Assembly (NCBI GenBank): GCA_039105265.1
Contig: JAPFFF010000042.1
Span: 496,001-560,000, forward strand
Source of the DNA: Tritrichomonas musculus
Lineage: Eukaryota; Parabasalia; Tritrichomonadida; Tritrichomonadidae
Length of the DNA stretch: 64,000 bases
Direction: 5' to 3'
The notes beneath the pieces were generated by a model. It did not search any database, had not been told where the DNA came from, and saw nothing but the letters and a program-made list of their open reading frames with translations. The position numbers and the translations under genes are program-made. Positions 51,201-62,200 of the stretch are shown piece after piece (the first letter of the stretch is position 1; every line of letters begins with the position of its first letter).

Positions 51201-51231
51201 ATCATTAATCAACCGATTTAAAAAAACTTGA
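48214..51231 (+). CDS. Long ankyrin-repeat protein, DUF3447-like N-terminus
   Basis: 1005 aa if it starts at the ATG at 48214 (MSIQDYINNKKQMQNEIL), which follows TTTTCAATA and fits the usual start of trichomonad ankyrin proteins. An ATG at 48175 would add 13 hydrophobic residues. Residues 1-200 are helical, as in the DUF3447 group. From about residue 210 to the end there are roughly a dozen ankyrin units with long inserted loops, for example TPLQTAIYYGNREMITLLLSY and ALHIAIEKKDKEMVRMLL, each closed by a DVN or DLN turn. No membrane segment. Function is probably protein binding. It lies directly beyond the right end of the BTB array. Confidence 0.88.
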   Translation: MSIQDYINNKKQMQNEILRLVSDDQAADKLDLKKLKIYINNQKIREDANEFRSFLYLIVNIADNHHRSPDFFNIIGQILLLVKDEFSKYLTENEIFNIFYKNNQILLFLIENKIYTVNNLFAEMIKSGETLTNYFINEIKPFLKDKFIAKKVKENEKIEPDPEIFKKNLQIGENEKIFCKLIREDDLKNFIIYTNQTNLSLKIKLQQSIFETNSYLYEYEPTLIEYAAFFGSIQIFNYLRLKGIELTSSLWICAVHGRNAQMIHLLEENQIELPDNSYESVFIEAIICHHNELAHYFDNNYLNNERNDLIYSKAINSYNYEYYPDDFNNQNSFINLCNSDQFYLVEQILLTNENFNTNFKKHISLCFDEVFSTPFYLAIQNDHTNIFELLFDRPETDVNSISSQFRFDLFDMTTDCLIQAIWRQNIKIVKLLLSREKIDVNRNSIEKEITVSGSLMIKEYVPLVQAVKLGGFDIVKILLSHNKIDPNLYETYYDTADNANYIRKTVSLYDAIRNENIEIIKLLLCHPKINVNAICSRKKIKKDSENEEEEQENNSVVKVYNETPLCYTIRRIKTHKKEIVQLLLDNSNININIESSLNSLLKNKKRTALHIAIEKKDKEMVRMLLERPEIDLNIKYDVTKSSNQHFKLTPLQTAIYYGNREMITLLLSYEQIDVNQKGIFYENGEKHTCSALDFAIYFKKKKIVQILLKHPKIIVNDISFIVEGKDGRETRSEYTPFQNAVFYSNEDIVALLLSYDKINVNQSGFFCGNGTKIEYDALTSSILAGNLKITEILLTSPRIDINKFITIHNISFYTQKLNALHFAILNNKGEALPLLISQPNLDINCKSLYKSEDLTQIIEITALHFAFENKKDDYIMILLSSPRIDVNVNSKIRITTDSSFKEKERPTLEYAIKNGNIEIIKLLLNKPEIDLNQKSKTYKFCSKKFIEKEKTPLQIAVKHKNQEIIQLLLKFYAENNKLSDDCIDELIKLTNDDEIKSLINRFKKT

Positions 51232-53166
51232 GTAATTTAATAAATATTATCTTAATTCTAAATAAATTTTACTTAATATCTTTATTATTATAAAAGATAA
51301 GTATAAAATTGATGAAATTTTAAATTGAATAAATCAATCAGATTAATTCAAAATTTGAATGGTTTACTTCTATATTAAAAATAAATCATTAATGAGGCCT
51401 TATTAAGGTATTCATTCAATTTTGTAGTATTCAAAAAGTGACAACGAAAATACATATTTTGCGAAATATATCATTATAAATTTTAATTTTTTTTATTAAA
51501 TATTCATAAAATTAATAATATCATTATATAATATATTTAAATTATTGTATATCTTGCTAAAAGTAGAGATAATTTCATAAATAATCACTCAGCTAATCTT
51601 TTCAACCTGAGTTAAAATTTGAAAAATTGGCCATATTTTTTGATTTTAAAAAGATTTATTTTAAAAAATCAAAAATTCCGACGCTGGGGACTTTATTTTG
51701 GATAGATTTTTTCTTTGAATACTTTACATATTTTTACTTTTCAGAAATCTTTATTTTCTCACAATTTTACAATTGTTTATATCTTACAATCTCACAATTA
51801 TTTCTTAAAAAAATGCTCAATATTCTGAAGCATATAATAATTTCATAGAATTGATCTCAATTTTCTGATGATTCAAATATTTCATAAAAAATAAATTCAA
51901 TTTAATAAATTAACTAAAAAATATATCTTATATTTTAAATTGGATTTTCCTCATATTTGCTATAATATTTATACAAAACATCATTTTTTTTCTAAACTTA
52001 TCAAATTGTAAAATTTTCATTCAAAAAGAAAAATTAGTTTATTTTTATATCATACGTCAATTTTACCATTATATTTAGTAAATAAATTTTTTATCATCAT
52101 ATATTTTATTATATTATAATATGATAAAATATACTGCTTTTGTTCAACCTTAATATGGTCTCATTAATGTTAAAATTTTATAGTTAAAAGTTCCATCTTC
52201 TCGAGCTATTAATGAAAATTATATTCTTATGGTTGTTTTTTTTTAATATATATAAAACTAATGATCGAATGTAACTTATCATGACTCGAATATAAAATTG
52301 GTAGTTGGGATTTGAAATTTAGTCGAATAAATAGATTTATTATACGCATATACATCTAATATACTTTTAAATCATCATTTGATCTATCATGAATTATTTG
52401 AAATTGAGAATCTCCAATTTTCTTCGATTGTCCTTAATCATATCATATAAGTAATATTTAAATATTATATAATTATAATTATATTATTTATAAATAAAAT
52501 AAAATTTTGAATTTATTAATTATATAACGCAAAAAAAAGGCAAACAATATGAAAAAAAAAAATGGCCATTCAATTAGTTGACTTCCTCTAAAAGAATATA
52601 ATAATGGAAAGATATCAAAGAAATCCTTTAAATGAAAATTTGGAAAAAGATATTGAATAGCATTATAACAATAAGAAGATTATTTGGAATTTGGTTTTTT
52701 CAAATTCCACTATTTTATTAATTCGTATATTTAAATAACTTATACATAATATATTTATAAAAATATTATTGGGTTAATATCATTATAAAAAGATATCCTT
52801 TTTTTTTTTTAAAAGGAGAATTTTTCAAAAAGTTGTTCTTTACTTTTGGTTTGACTTTTTGGAAGTATTTAATTTTCCTTTTTTTTCAAAATTTTAAACA
52901 ATACAAATTAATACTTTATATCTAAAAATTTTTTTAAAAAAAATTAAAAACAAATTATAGAAAAGTTATAGAAATCATATTATAATTTTATTTTATCAAT
53001 TTTATTAACCATAAAATATATTCTCTTTGAGATATATTAATTCAAATTTAAGAACGAAAGTATCCTCCAATTTAAAAATTTACAAGCTTTTTGAAAATTT
53101 GATGGTTCATGTTTTACATATTTTATGACTTTCAATTGATGTTATATAAGTATTTGGAATTTATCA

Positions 53167-53219
<53 letters not shown>

Positions 53220-53593
53220 GGTTAAAAAATAATATCTCAAAATTATGTGATATTCTGAAAACAAATTGAAATATAGGTTATATGAATTTGATGATACTGA
53301 ATTTTTCAATATATTGTATTTATTTAATTTATAAATATTCGATTAAAAATTAATTTTTTCTAGATATATATATTCTAAATATATTTTATATGTAATGTAA
53401 GAATAAATAATACTTTAAATAATTTTATTTTCCAGCAAAATTTTCGTATATTTGAAAAATAAATTTGATGATTATTTTATAAATTACTTTTGGCTATTCT
53501 AAATTTGAGAGATATAATTAAAACTCTATGAAAATTCTGAAGATAGTATTTTATTACAAAGGCCTACTTAATTAAAATATATTTTACTGAGAT
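51232..53593. other. 2.36-kb AT-rich gene-free region
   Basis: No supported gene; the ORF at 51627-51848 starts at TTG and is low complexity. An AAAAAGTGACA motif occurs at about 51434. It contains the poly-T/poly-A palindrome at 53167-53216. No RNA gene is seen. Confidence 0.6.
53167..53216. repeat. Poly-T run joined to poly-A run
   Basis: About 17 T followed directly by about 33 A, a simple palindrome able to form a hairpin. Run lengths in such tracts are error-prone in sequencing. Confidence 0.9.
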
Positions 53594-54880
53594 ATGGGTG
53601 GATTCTTCCAAAAAACTCTCCTTCATGTATTAGCTTTATCAATCGGTACATTATCTGTCGGATTTGGTCTTTCATATTACGGAGCTTCAGTTGCAACATG
53701 CCTCGAAGGATTTAATCTAAATACAAAGTTCAAAAAATCAATATTCAATGCACTTTGTACAATTTGTGCAGCAATTACTTCATCATTTGTCAATTTTGCC
53801 ATCCAAAAGTATGGTAGAAAAAAGCCTGCAATGCTTGCATCCGGAATTGTTGCCTTTGGATACATCTTAATAATTTGTACAAAGACCTCATATAATTTCC
53901 TTGCCTATATTGGAAGAGCGATTACAGGTTTTGGATGCGGAGCCATATCTACAATTAATCCAGTATATATTGCTGAAATTTCCCCCACAGAAGTTCGCGG
54001 TTCTTATGGTGTTATGAGTCAATTATTTACAGCATTTGGCGGAACATTAATTTATTTAATGGGTATCTGGCTTCATTGGCGAGCAATTGCTATTGTTGCT
54101 ATTATTCCGCCAGCAATTAACATTATAGCTCTCTTTTTCTTCCCGGAATCGCCTGCCTTCAATCGAATGGACGACACTGTCAAAAAGAATCAGGTTAATT
54201 TGTTCCAAATGAAATACATGAAAGCATGGATCATTTCGTTACTAGTCGTCATTTTCCAGCAATTCTCGGGTATCAATGCGCTACAGACCAACTTAAATGT
54301 CATTTTCGGTACTTCAAGTATCGATCTAGATCCAGCGATAGCGTCGGTCATTGTCAGTTTTTCAAAGGTCATAACAACGGCCTGTTCAACTCCCCTTGTT
54401 GAAAAGTTTGGTCGAAAATTCACCTGGTGGATCTCTTCTATCGGCCAAGGAATCTTCCTTCTTGTTTTGTGGGCCAACGAAAAGTGGCACTTTTCTTCTA
54501 TCGTTCCAGTTGTCTTCCTCTTCTTGGACTTGCTCTTCTTCGGTATCGGACTCGGCCCGATTCCTTGGTTCATCATCCCAGAATTGTTCCCCGATGAAGT
54601 GAGAGGACTCGCAATGGGATCCCTCCAGACAATCAACTGGGGACTCGCAGCAGTGAACGTTTTCATATTCCCAATCATGCAGGAGTCGATGACGCTGGCC
54701 TGGATCTACTTCTTTTACGGAGCAATCATGATCGCTTCCTTCTTTTACGGAGTCTTCTTCCTTCCAGAGACAAGAAACACCGAAATGGGACAAATGATCA
54801 AGGAAGACGAAGAAAAGAAGAAGAAGAGCGAGTTGTATGACTCTGATGAATCATCTGAAGAACGTTTGGCTTATATATAA
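53594..54880 (+). CDS. Sugar porter family (MFS, SLC2-like) hexose transporter
   Basis: 428 aa, about twelve membrane segments. Family motifs in order: YGRKKP after TM2, PVYIAEISPTEVRG after TM4, the PESP motif FFPESPAF after TM6, QQFSGINALQTN in TM7, EKFGRK after TM8, GIGLGPIPWFIIPELFPDEVRG in TM10-11 and PETRN after TM12. The central loop between TM6 and TM7 is short, as in trichomonad sugar porters. The acidic Lys/Glu/Ser tail is cytosolic. Codons in the second half are much more GC-rich than in neighbouring genes, which suggests high expression. It should move glucose or a similar hexose across the plasma membrane. Confidence 0.92.
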   Translation: MGGFFQKTLLHVLALSIGTLSVGFGLSYYGASVATCLEGFNLNTKFKKSIFNALCTICAAITSSFVNFAIQKYGRKKPAMLASGIVAFGYILIICTKTSYNFLAYIGRAITGFGCGAISTINPVYIAEISPTEVRGSYGVMSQLFTAFGGTLIYLMGIWLHWRAIAIVAIIPPAINIIALFFFPESPAFNRMDDTVKKNQVNLFQMKYMKAWIISLLVVIFQQFSGINALQTNLNVIFGTSSIDLDPAIASVIVSFSKVITTACSTPLVEKFGRKFTWWISSIGQGIFLLVLWANEKWHFSSIVPVVFLFLDLLFFGIGLGPIPWFIIPELFPDEVRGLAMGSLQTINWGLAAVNVFIFPIMQESMTLAWIYFFYGAIMIASFFYGVFFLPETRNTEMGQMIKEDEEKKKKSELYDSDESSEERLAYI

Positions 54881-55082
54881 CTTTTTTTTTGACGAATAAT
54901 GATGGTCAATTTTCACCTTTCAAAACCGTTTTTTTTTTTTTTTTTTTTTTAATTTTTTAAATGAAGATTTATTATTTTAAATTAAATATTTCCAAAAATG
55001 CTTATTTTGATGTACCTAAGTATGCTACTCTTAAGGTATTTGTTAGGATATAATTTCAAAAGAATATTATAAAAGGCTGAAT

Positions 55083-55480
55083 ATATAGTACTGTTCATAT
55101 TAGGTAAAATGTTCATTTTAAGGAAAATCTGACAAAAAGACGTTAAGGAAAAAATCTATTTTATTTGCTTTTTTTCCAGCAACAAATGAATAATTTGATT
55201 TTTTAAGTAATAGCAAATTATCAACAAACTAACATGAAATAAAATAACCGATGAAATGAACGTTTATAAATTCATACAAAAAGATATCAGATTTGATGAT
55301 CAAAAATAAAAGTCAATTAAAACAATTAATTTTATGATTCGCGTGTTTAAAACAGATTAATTTAACAATATTCGGTATTTTTGGCCTATCCTAAATCGTT
55401 GGCGATGAGATAATTTGAATAAATAGTTTTTTTTTATAATCATTTTTATTTTGATAATATTTACTTAAATATCAATTATT
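55083..55480 (+). repeat. Left inverted arm
   Basis: It is near-identical to the reverse complement of 56314-56712, including the GC-richer core GGCCTATCCTAAATCGTTGG. Differences are few and mainly in homopolymers. Confidence 0.9.
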
Positions 55481-56313
55481 TTTTTAGAAAAAGCAATATA
55501 AATATAAGGTTATCATTTATTATATATATTTCTATTATCAGCATTTCATAATTCTCAATATATATGAAAATTGTTGGATTTTTTAAAAAAGTCATCAAAA
55601 ATGAATTGTTCAATTTTTTAACAGAAAATATAAAAACTGTATAGCAAAAAAATATAATACACATGATTTAGAAATAAGATACTAGCATAATATCACTTTT
55701 TTAAATCCCTGTAATAATAAAATTGAAAATACGTGTTTTTAATTGATTGCTTCTTGGAAGCAAAAATTTCTGGAATATTGATATTTAAGGTGAAAATTAT
55801 ATGCTCTATAGTATAATATTATTAAATATAAAATTATATAGATGAAACTTACTTTGTCTTGAGAAAAATTCACTTTTTTCAAAAATTCAATAAACTTATA
55901 TAAAAGATGCAAAAGTATAGGTTTTCAATGCGTTTTGGTATTTATTTTCTTTCTCATATTTATTTAAAAGATTATTAATATATTTTGATACTTATTTTAA
56001 AAATCAATTAATCATTTAAGAATTTTTCTTTTAAATCAATTTTTTTTCGACATTTTCAAGAATTGAGCTGTTAAAACACATCACTTCTTTCATAATCAAA
56101 ATTTTCTTCATAACACAAAACAATACCTCATATTCATTATAAATCTTAATTTTTTTTATCTTGTTATTGATAGCTGGATAGACGAAACATACGAATTAAA
56201 AAAAATTTCCAAATTTAAGCTTTCTGGAAGCAAAATATTGTCAATTGGAAAGTGGTGGTATGTTTAAATATATAATATCTATATGATTAAATTTTAGTTA
56301 ATTGGATAAAGAA

Positions 56314-56712
56314 ACAATTAATATTTAAGTAAATATTATCAAAATAAAAATGATTATAAAAAAAAAACTATTTATTCAAATTATCTCATCGCCAACGATT
56401 TAGGATAGGCCAAAAATACCGAATATTGTTAAATTAATCTGTTTTAAACACGCGAATCACAAAATTAATTGTTTTAATTGACTTTTATTTTTGATCATCA
56501 AATCTGATATCTTTTTGTATGAATTTATAAACGTTCATTTCATCGGTTATTTTATTTCATGTTAGTTTGTTGATAATTTGCTATTACTTAAAAAATCAAA
56601 TTATTCATTTGTTGCTGGAAAAAAAGCAAATAAAATAGATTTTTTCCTTAACGTCTTTTTGTCAGATTTTCCTTTAAAATGAACATTTTACCTAATATGA
56701 ACAGTACTATAT
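56314..56712 (-). repeat. Right inverted arm
   Basis: Partner of 55083-55480. The low divergence indicates a recent origin or ongoing conversion between arms. Confidence 0.9.
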
Positions 56713-56749
56713 GTAAATTCAAAAGACGCCTTTATTTAAAAATGCGCAT

Positions 56750-56789
<40 letters not shown>

Positions 56790-57895
56790 ATGAATTCATC
56801 ATTTGAAATTTCTGTTAATTATTAATTCTTTGCCCCACTTTTTCAAAGGATAATAAAAGAAAATAATTTTATCTTAAGGGTGTAGTCTCAACTTGATATC
56901 TCTAATATTTATTAAAAATAAATTGATAAAAATAATGTATATATACTTAATAATAAAATATTAAAATATTATTAGATAATTCCTTCTTCTTATAAAAAAT
57001 TAAATTTTGATATTTTTTTGTTTTGCGGCCAATTATACAAACAAATTTAAAACTTTACATTTACCAATATTTTTGAGATAAAAAAGGTTTATTCATCAGA
57101 TTAGCTTACAATCGCTATTACAAGCAAACAATAATTTGATATCTTACTTTTTACTTTCTATTTCTTGGTTTTTTCAAATACTTTTTTCAAATACTATATA
57201 TATTATCCAAAGATAATGAAGTACAAAGACTTAAAGTGTAAAAATTACATTTACGTTTGTGAACAACAATGAATATTTGTTTTTATGCTATTTTAATTCC
57301 TTTATTTTGCAAATATTTTCCAGATCCAATAATTAATTACAAGTCGGATGATATTAAGACCGTATTTAATTTTTATGTTCGTTTAATAATACTTACAACC
57401 TTTTTTTTATAGTTAAAGCTATTGATTTTATTAAATTAGTAATTTAATTGTAAACAAAATCTTTGCAATTTAAGATAATCCAATTTTTCAGGATCACATA
57501 GCATATGATACAAATTCTCTTTTATTTTTATTTACATTTTATGAATTTATCAATTTTTTTTTTTTTTATTATTCACAATCAAGTTTGATTATTTACTCCA
57601 AATTGCAGATTTAATTGGCTATTTGTGATTTTTCCCTATATTTAAGATATCAAAATTCAAAAAGTATGCTTTAAAACCAATATTAAAAAATTAACATATC
57701 AAACTTGGATTCAAAAAGTTGTTTTTTTTTTTCTAAAGATTGAATACTTTTAAAATGAGACTACTCCCTATAAAAGTACTGAATTCTATTTTAATCAATA
57801 AACAATTAATTTGCTTAAAAATCGTATTGTAATATCTATTTTCTTTATTTACATTTAATTCAAAATCTTTTTAAATAATAATAGTAGTTATATAT
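56713..57895. other. AT-rich spacer with a TA microsatellite
   Basis: A (TA)15 tract lies at about 56755-56784. No gene, RNA or other repeat is seen in the remaining 1.1 kb. Confidence 0.65.
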
Positions 57896-58100
57896 TTGCC
57901 ACGATTTTTGCACTTCGTTCAAAAACCGCGTCAAATATTTCCCATCCGTGACCCCAGCCCCGCTATGTCAGGTATGATCCCCCACTCCCATTAATGATCT
58001 TCCACTGGGCTGCTCTCAGGATTCCTCTCAACGCTCTGCTAGGAAGGAGGCCCCGGATCGTTAACATCAAAAAAGATATAGAAAAAGTTGTTAATTGTGT
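57896..58100. other. GC-rich island at the start of an accessory block
   Basis: About 180 bp near 50 percent GC within DNA near 20 percent GC, with C-runs (ACCCCAGCCCCGC, GATCCCCCACTCCC) and the near-palindrome TTTTTGCACTTCGTTCAAAAA. It is non-coding as far as seen. It may mark the end of an inserted element or be a regulatory region. Confidence 0.5.
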
Positions 58101-58107
58101 GGTTTAC

Positions 58108-58629
58108 TTAAAGGCAATCGTTTGCATGGCATTCAATTGGATAGTATATCCATCTTGTGTAAAATCCTATTCTATTAAATAAATGCTCTGCATATGAATC
58201 TAGAAATTGGTACATTCCTCTTTGAGGGTCCAATAGGGTCCAATCAATTGTGGTATTTGGGAAAAATTGAAAGAATCTGGTAGAAATGCTCGTAAAAAGA
58301 TTTTCATCGAAATTGAATTTACATTTGACTATATCAAGGGTTGTTTCAAACATTTTTTGTCGAATTTCTATGCATTTGTGAAGTTCACGATAATAATTTC
58401 TGGTAAATTCTTGCTTTGGGCCAATATTGAATGGTGTATCTTTTGCTGTTACAATTTTGCATAAACTCTGGTACATATAGTCATCTTCATTTAAATCTAA
58501 ATCTTCTGGGTGTTTATCGATAAGATCTGATAGGTTCTCTATTGGGTAGTTCTCTGTAGGCTCTACGTTGGACTCGGAGATGGCGAACATAAGTAAAAAT
58601 GATGTGGTGAGGTGAGCACGAAAAATCAT
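58108..58629 (-). CDS. Small secreted protein, unknown family
   Basis: 173 aa from an ATG. Residues 1-18 (MIFRAHLTTSFLLMFAIS) are a likely signal peptide. The mature part is acidic near its start (PIENLSDLIDKHPEDLDLNEDD), then alpha-helical with five Cys in total and aromatic-rich stretches (RFFQFFPNTTIDWTLLDP, FYTRWIYYPIECH). No membrane anchor. It is divergent to the coiled-coil gene at 58778 across a GC-rich 148-bp region. Not recognised. Confidence 0.6.
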   Translation of the reverse strand: MIFRAHLTTSFLLMFAISESNVEPTENYPIENLSDLIDKHPEDLDLNEDDYMYQSLCKIVTAKDTPFNIGPKQEFTRNYYRELHKCIEIRQKMFETTLDIVKCKFNFDENLFTSISTRFFQFFPNTTIDWTLLDPQRGMYQFLDSYAEHLFNRIGFYTRWIYYPIECHANDCL

Positions 58630-58651
58630 ATTTTTTATTTGGGTCCCTCAT

Positions 58652-58711
58652 GGGGGTGCCCTAGGTGTTGCAGGGGTGCCCGAGTTGTTGTAGAGGTGCC
58701 CTCTAAGTTTT
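58652..58711. repeat. 20-bp tandem repeat, three copies, G-rich
   Basis: GGTGCC recurs at exactly 20-bp steps (ending 58660, 58680 and 58700) with TTGTTG-like spacers, in the divergent promoter region between the secreted and coiled-coil genes. It may be a regulatory repeat. Confidence 0.75.
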
Positions 58712-58765
58712 TGGGGTGGAGACCGTTTACCAAAAATCTATTTTTTTTCTCGTTAGGTCATCACA

Positions 58766-58771
58766 TCACTT
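58766..58771 (+). promoter_or_regulatory. Initiator-like TCACTT upstream of the coiled-coil gene
   Basis: It fits TCA-Y-(T/A), 12 bases before the ATG at 58778. A second candidate, TCACAT, lies at 58761. It suggests that this block uses host-type transcription. Confidence 0.4.
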
Positions 58772-58777
58772 TTTTTC

Positions 58778-59188
58778 ATGTACAGCAGGAAGCAAGATAA
58801 GCAAAGTCTTAAGGTTTTCAGAAAGACAGTACGCAACTTTATTTATGATACAACAAGGTTATTGGAATTAGCTGATTCATTAAACGACGACATGAAAACA
58901 ATTGAAAGACTGGAATCAGAAAATCGAAGGCTCACCGAAGAAAACGGCTATATAAATGATGAAATTGATAAAAATCCAAAGTCCGATCCGATATGGGAAA
59001 TGATGGTTGAAAATGAGCTAAAAATTGATGAAAATCGAGATAAATTGGACGATTTGAAAAAAGAAGAAGAAAAAAAGAAAGTCCAATTGGAATCAAAAGC
59101 ACAAGTATTGAATCAATTTGTCGATGAGTTACGAGATTGCTTCGTTGACCCACTAAATTTGAAGGAACCAGAAGATTCAAATGAATAA
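58778..59188 (+). CDS. Small coiled-coil protein, unknown
   Basis: 136 aa. The N-terminus is basic (MYSRKQDKQSLKVFRKTVR). Residues about 28-115 are strongly heptad-patterned and charged (ERLESENRRLTEENGYINDEIDK, DDLKKEEEKKKVQLESKAQVL). The tail is acidic. It ends 46 bp before the giant ORF on the same strand, so the two may be related in function. Not recognised. Confidence 0.65.
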   Translation: MYSRKQDKQSLKVFRKTVRNFIYDTTRLLELADSLNDDMKTIERLESENRRLTEENGYINDEIDKNPKSDPIWEMMVENELKIDENRDKLDDLKKEEEKKKVQLESKAQVLNQFVDELRDCFVDPLNLKEPEDSNE

Positions 59189-59234
59189 ACCATTTACTAG
59201 CTAAACTTTTTTGAATTATTTATTTGTTTAAAAA

Positions 59235-62200
59235 ATGACAAATCAAACTCTAAGTATATCATATGAATATCAAGGAATTTCGGTTACTTTTAAAGATCAA
59301 GATGCAAAGAAAGAATTTGAATTTTTAATTGAAATTTGTCAGGAAGTTGGAATTGATGAACCAAATATACAAACAATTCATCAATATTTTACAGAAAATC
59401 CAAATACAATAGAGGAAACAAATGAATTAATTTTATATACTCATTTAATGATAGAAACGTTAGCTTTAAAAGAACTTCATCTTGGTGATACTCTCGGATT
59501 AACATTAGATAATGTAAATGCTGAATATCAACAAAAAAGAGGAGATTTGATGAATTCGATAAAAGATATCAAAAAGAAAAAATCGGATAAATTTGAGGAA
59601 TTATTTATTAAATTTGATAGAAGTCATTATTTGCCAGTTGATCCAACAGATTATGATATATGTTTGAATTATAAAGAAACAAGAGAATTGTATGAATTGG
59701 TTCAACACGCTTTTCATATGGACCCAGGAAGAAAGTTAGATCAAGCTTTCGATGCAACTTTTCAATTAGGGGATCTCTATTATTATTCATTTAGTGGGAA
59801 ACCTTACAATCCTCTTTATATGAAATTTTACATAGCATTTATTCAACCATCTTGGGGCGAATTGAATAAACAGGTTTTAATAAGTTTATTGAATACTGAT
59901 GCAATTTTTGAGGTTTGTGATGCGTTAAATTCAAAAATATCAAGAACAATAATATATGAAAATAAAGGAACAAATGAACAACGTCAATTCCGATTCCTTC
60001 CGAAAGAAAGAATGGACATTCGAGCAGATGATTATATATCTTTAGCAGGAGCTGAACAAGACGGTGCAATGTATGTATTGAATAATCTAAAAGGAATTCT
60101 AACAGTTTTACAAAATTTGGAAAAAAATCATGAAAATGTTCAAACTTTATTCACAGTTGCTTTAATAAAATATATTCATTTTGAAAATAAAAACTGGTTT
60201 GATCCTTCAGTCTTTTCAAAATATTTGAATATTTTATTAACTGATTGTGAAAAGTTTAATGTAACCAATTATAATGACCTGGTTTATGGTGATAAATGGG
60301 ATGAAACGAGAAACTTTATTTTGCAAAAAGTATTACTTTGGAATAACGAACAAGATCAATGGACATTTAAGGCACAACTCAGACAAAAAGTGATTCATTC
60401 AATGGCACGACAAAAAGATATCAAAGATCTTTGTGAGAAATTATTAATGGAAAAGTTAACATTAGAATGCACCCCGATATCACCTGATAACGTACAAGAT
60501 CAAATGAAAATGTTGGAAGAAATAGTCGACAAGAAAGGGGTTGATATCGATGATAGATACACAACAATTTGTACCATGTTAATTCAAGAAATTGCGGAAA
60601 TCAATCCAGAAAGAGGTGCAGCTTTAATGAAAGGAAGTACAGACGAAAGAAATGTTGCCTTATTACATTTGAATATTTGGTATGTTATCCAAGATTACAT
60701 TCATAATACGACAACTCCAGAAGATACCCGAATAAAAAATTGTGTTGAGCAATTTAGACAATATCCATACTCGTCAAAAGCAATAGAAAATATAATGAAT
60801 AGTTACAACAAAAATGATAAAAATCAAGCTTATCGTCGAATAATTGGTGAAACTGCATATAATTTGTGTTTAATGAAAGCATATACTGGTGAAATAGGTT
60901 TGGATAAAGTGATAGATTTATTACCACAAATGTTTTCAAATTTAGATAAAGACATAAAACAAGAGTTACAAACATTTTTATCATCTGAACCCAATCTTGA
61001 CCAGGATCAAACGTTATTTATGATTGCAAATGACAAGTTATGGGAAACTCAAGTATCAATGGAGGAATTGTATGCAAATAACCCAGATATTATTAACATG
61101 ATGCACAAACAATGGATTGCTGAAAAAATAAAAAAAAGAGAAAAAATTTGGTTAGATGAGGCAAAAGCTGAAGAACAAGAAATTCAAAATGAAGCAGAAA
61201 ATCAAGAAATTTTAGAAGAAGGGGTTCAACCAATACAATTACCTGAACAAGAATTGAATCAAGGGTCAACGGATCAAGAAAGAGGAAATAACGATAATCA
61301 ATGGGAAAGATTTTTAGCTCAAACAAGAATCGAACAAAGAGACACTTGGCAACGTTATTTACAGGTTCTTCAAGATGAAAATCCATTTTTTAATAAAGAC
61401 AATATTGAAATAAATCAATTTATGAGTATAATTGATAGAGAATTTCATAATATAAATATGAATTCAATAAAACAACCAAGTGAAATAACCGCACAATTAA
61501 CAAAAGCTTATCCAGAAATGTATTGGATAATAATGATTGAATATATGAGAGCTTATTTAAAATGGTCATTAGGAACAAATGATCAAATAACAGATCAGGA
61601 ATCAGTAGATGAATTGAATGGAAGAGGTTTTACAGAGCAATCAGAAAGATCAGTAAATCAGATGAGAAATGAATGGAATGGACAATTGAATGATTTGAAA
61701 GGGAAACTAGGAAAACTTTGGGAGATAGGATCTCAACATGAAAACTTAGGACCGGATAAAGATAGTTGGATAAATCAAATGGTTTATCAAGAATATCCAA
61801 CAAAAAATGCATTAAGAGAATTTATTGATACAAAGACATTTCAAAATGAATTCTATCATGATTTTCAAGAATATGGAAATAAAACTTATGCAGAAATTCG
61901 AAGAGTTTTGGGAGCATTCAATTTTTCAGAGAAATATATTCAAGAATTAGCTCATCAATATTGGACAAATGATGATGAATTTAATGATCGAAATACTCGT
62001 AGCAGAAGAGATAAAATGGAAAATAAATTCAATAAAGAAGGTGGTGTGAAATCGCAAATTCAAAATGAGTTCAGAAGGTGGAGTACAATTAAAAATAATC
62101 GAATGGAAACAATAACTATAACAATTGAAAATCTAGTAAGAGCTGAAAGGATAACTCAAAATGATATGAATTCAGAAAGAACAAGATTAATTGAAAATTA

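Larger units (their letters stand above)
55083..56712. mobile_element. Foldback-like element with ~400-bp inverted arms (1,630 bp)
   Basis: Left arm 55083-55480 and right arm about 56314-56712 are nearly perfect inverted copies. The ~830-bp centre has no ORF above about 60 codons and no homology to other parts of the window. The ends read TAGTACTGTTCAT, followed by a second GTTCAT-TTAAGG-like copy. TA lies on both sides, consistent with a TA duplication, but a longer target duplication is not obvious. It could be a non-autonomous DNA transposon of mariner or foldback type, or a remnant of an element with long terminal repeats. Confidence 0.75.

Noticed and set aside
51627-51848. 73-codon Phe-rich ORF
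   Set aside because: Starts at TTG in very AT-rich DNA; composition is that of random AT sequence.
57994-58182. 62-codon ORF in the GC-rich island
   Set aside because: It overlaps the end of the secreted-protein gene on the other strand and lacks domain or composition support.
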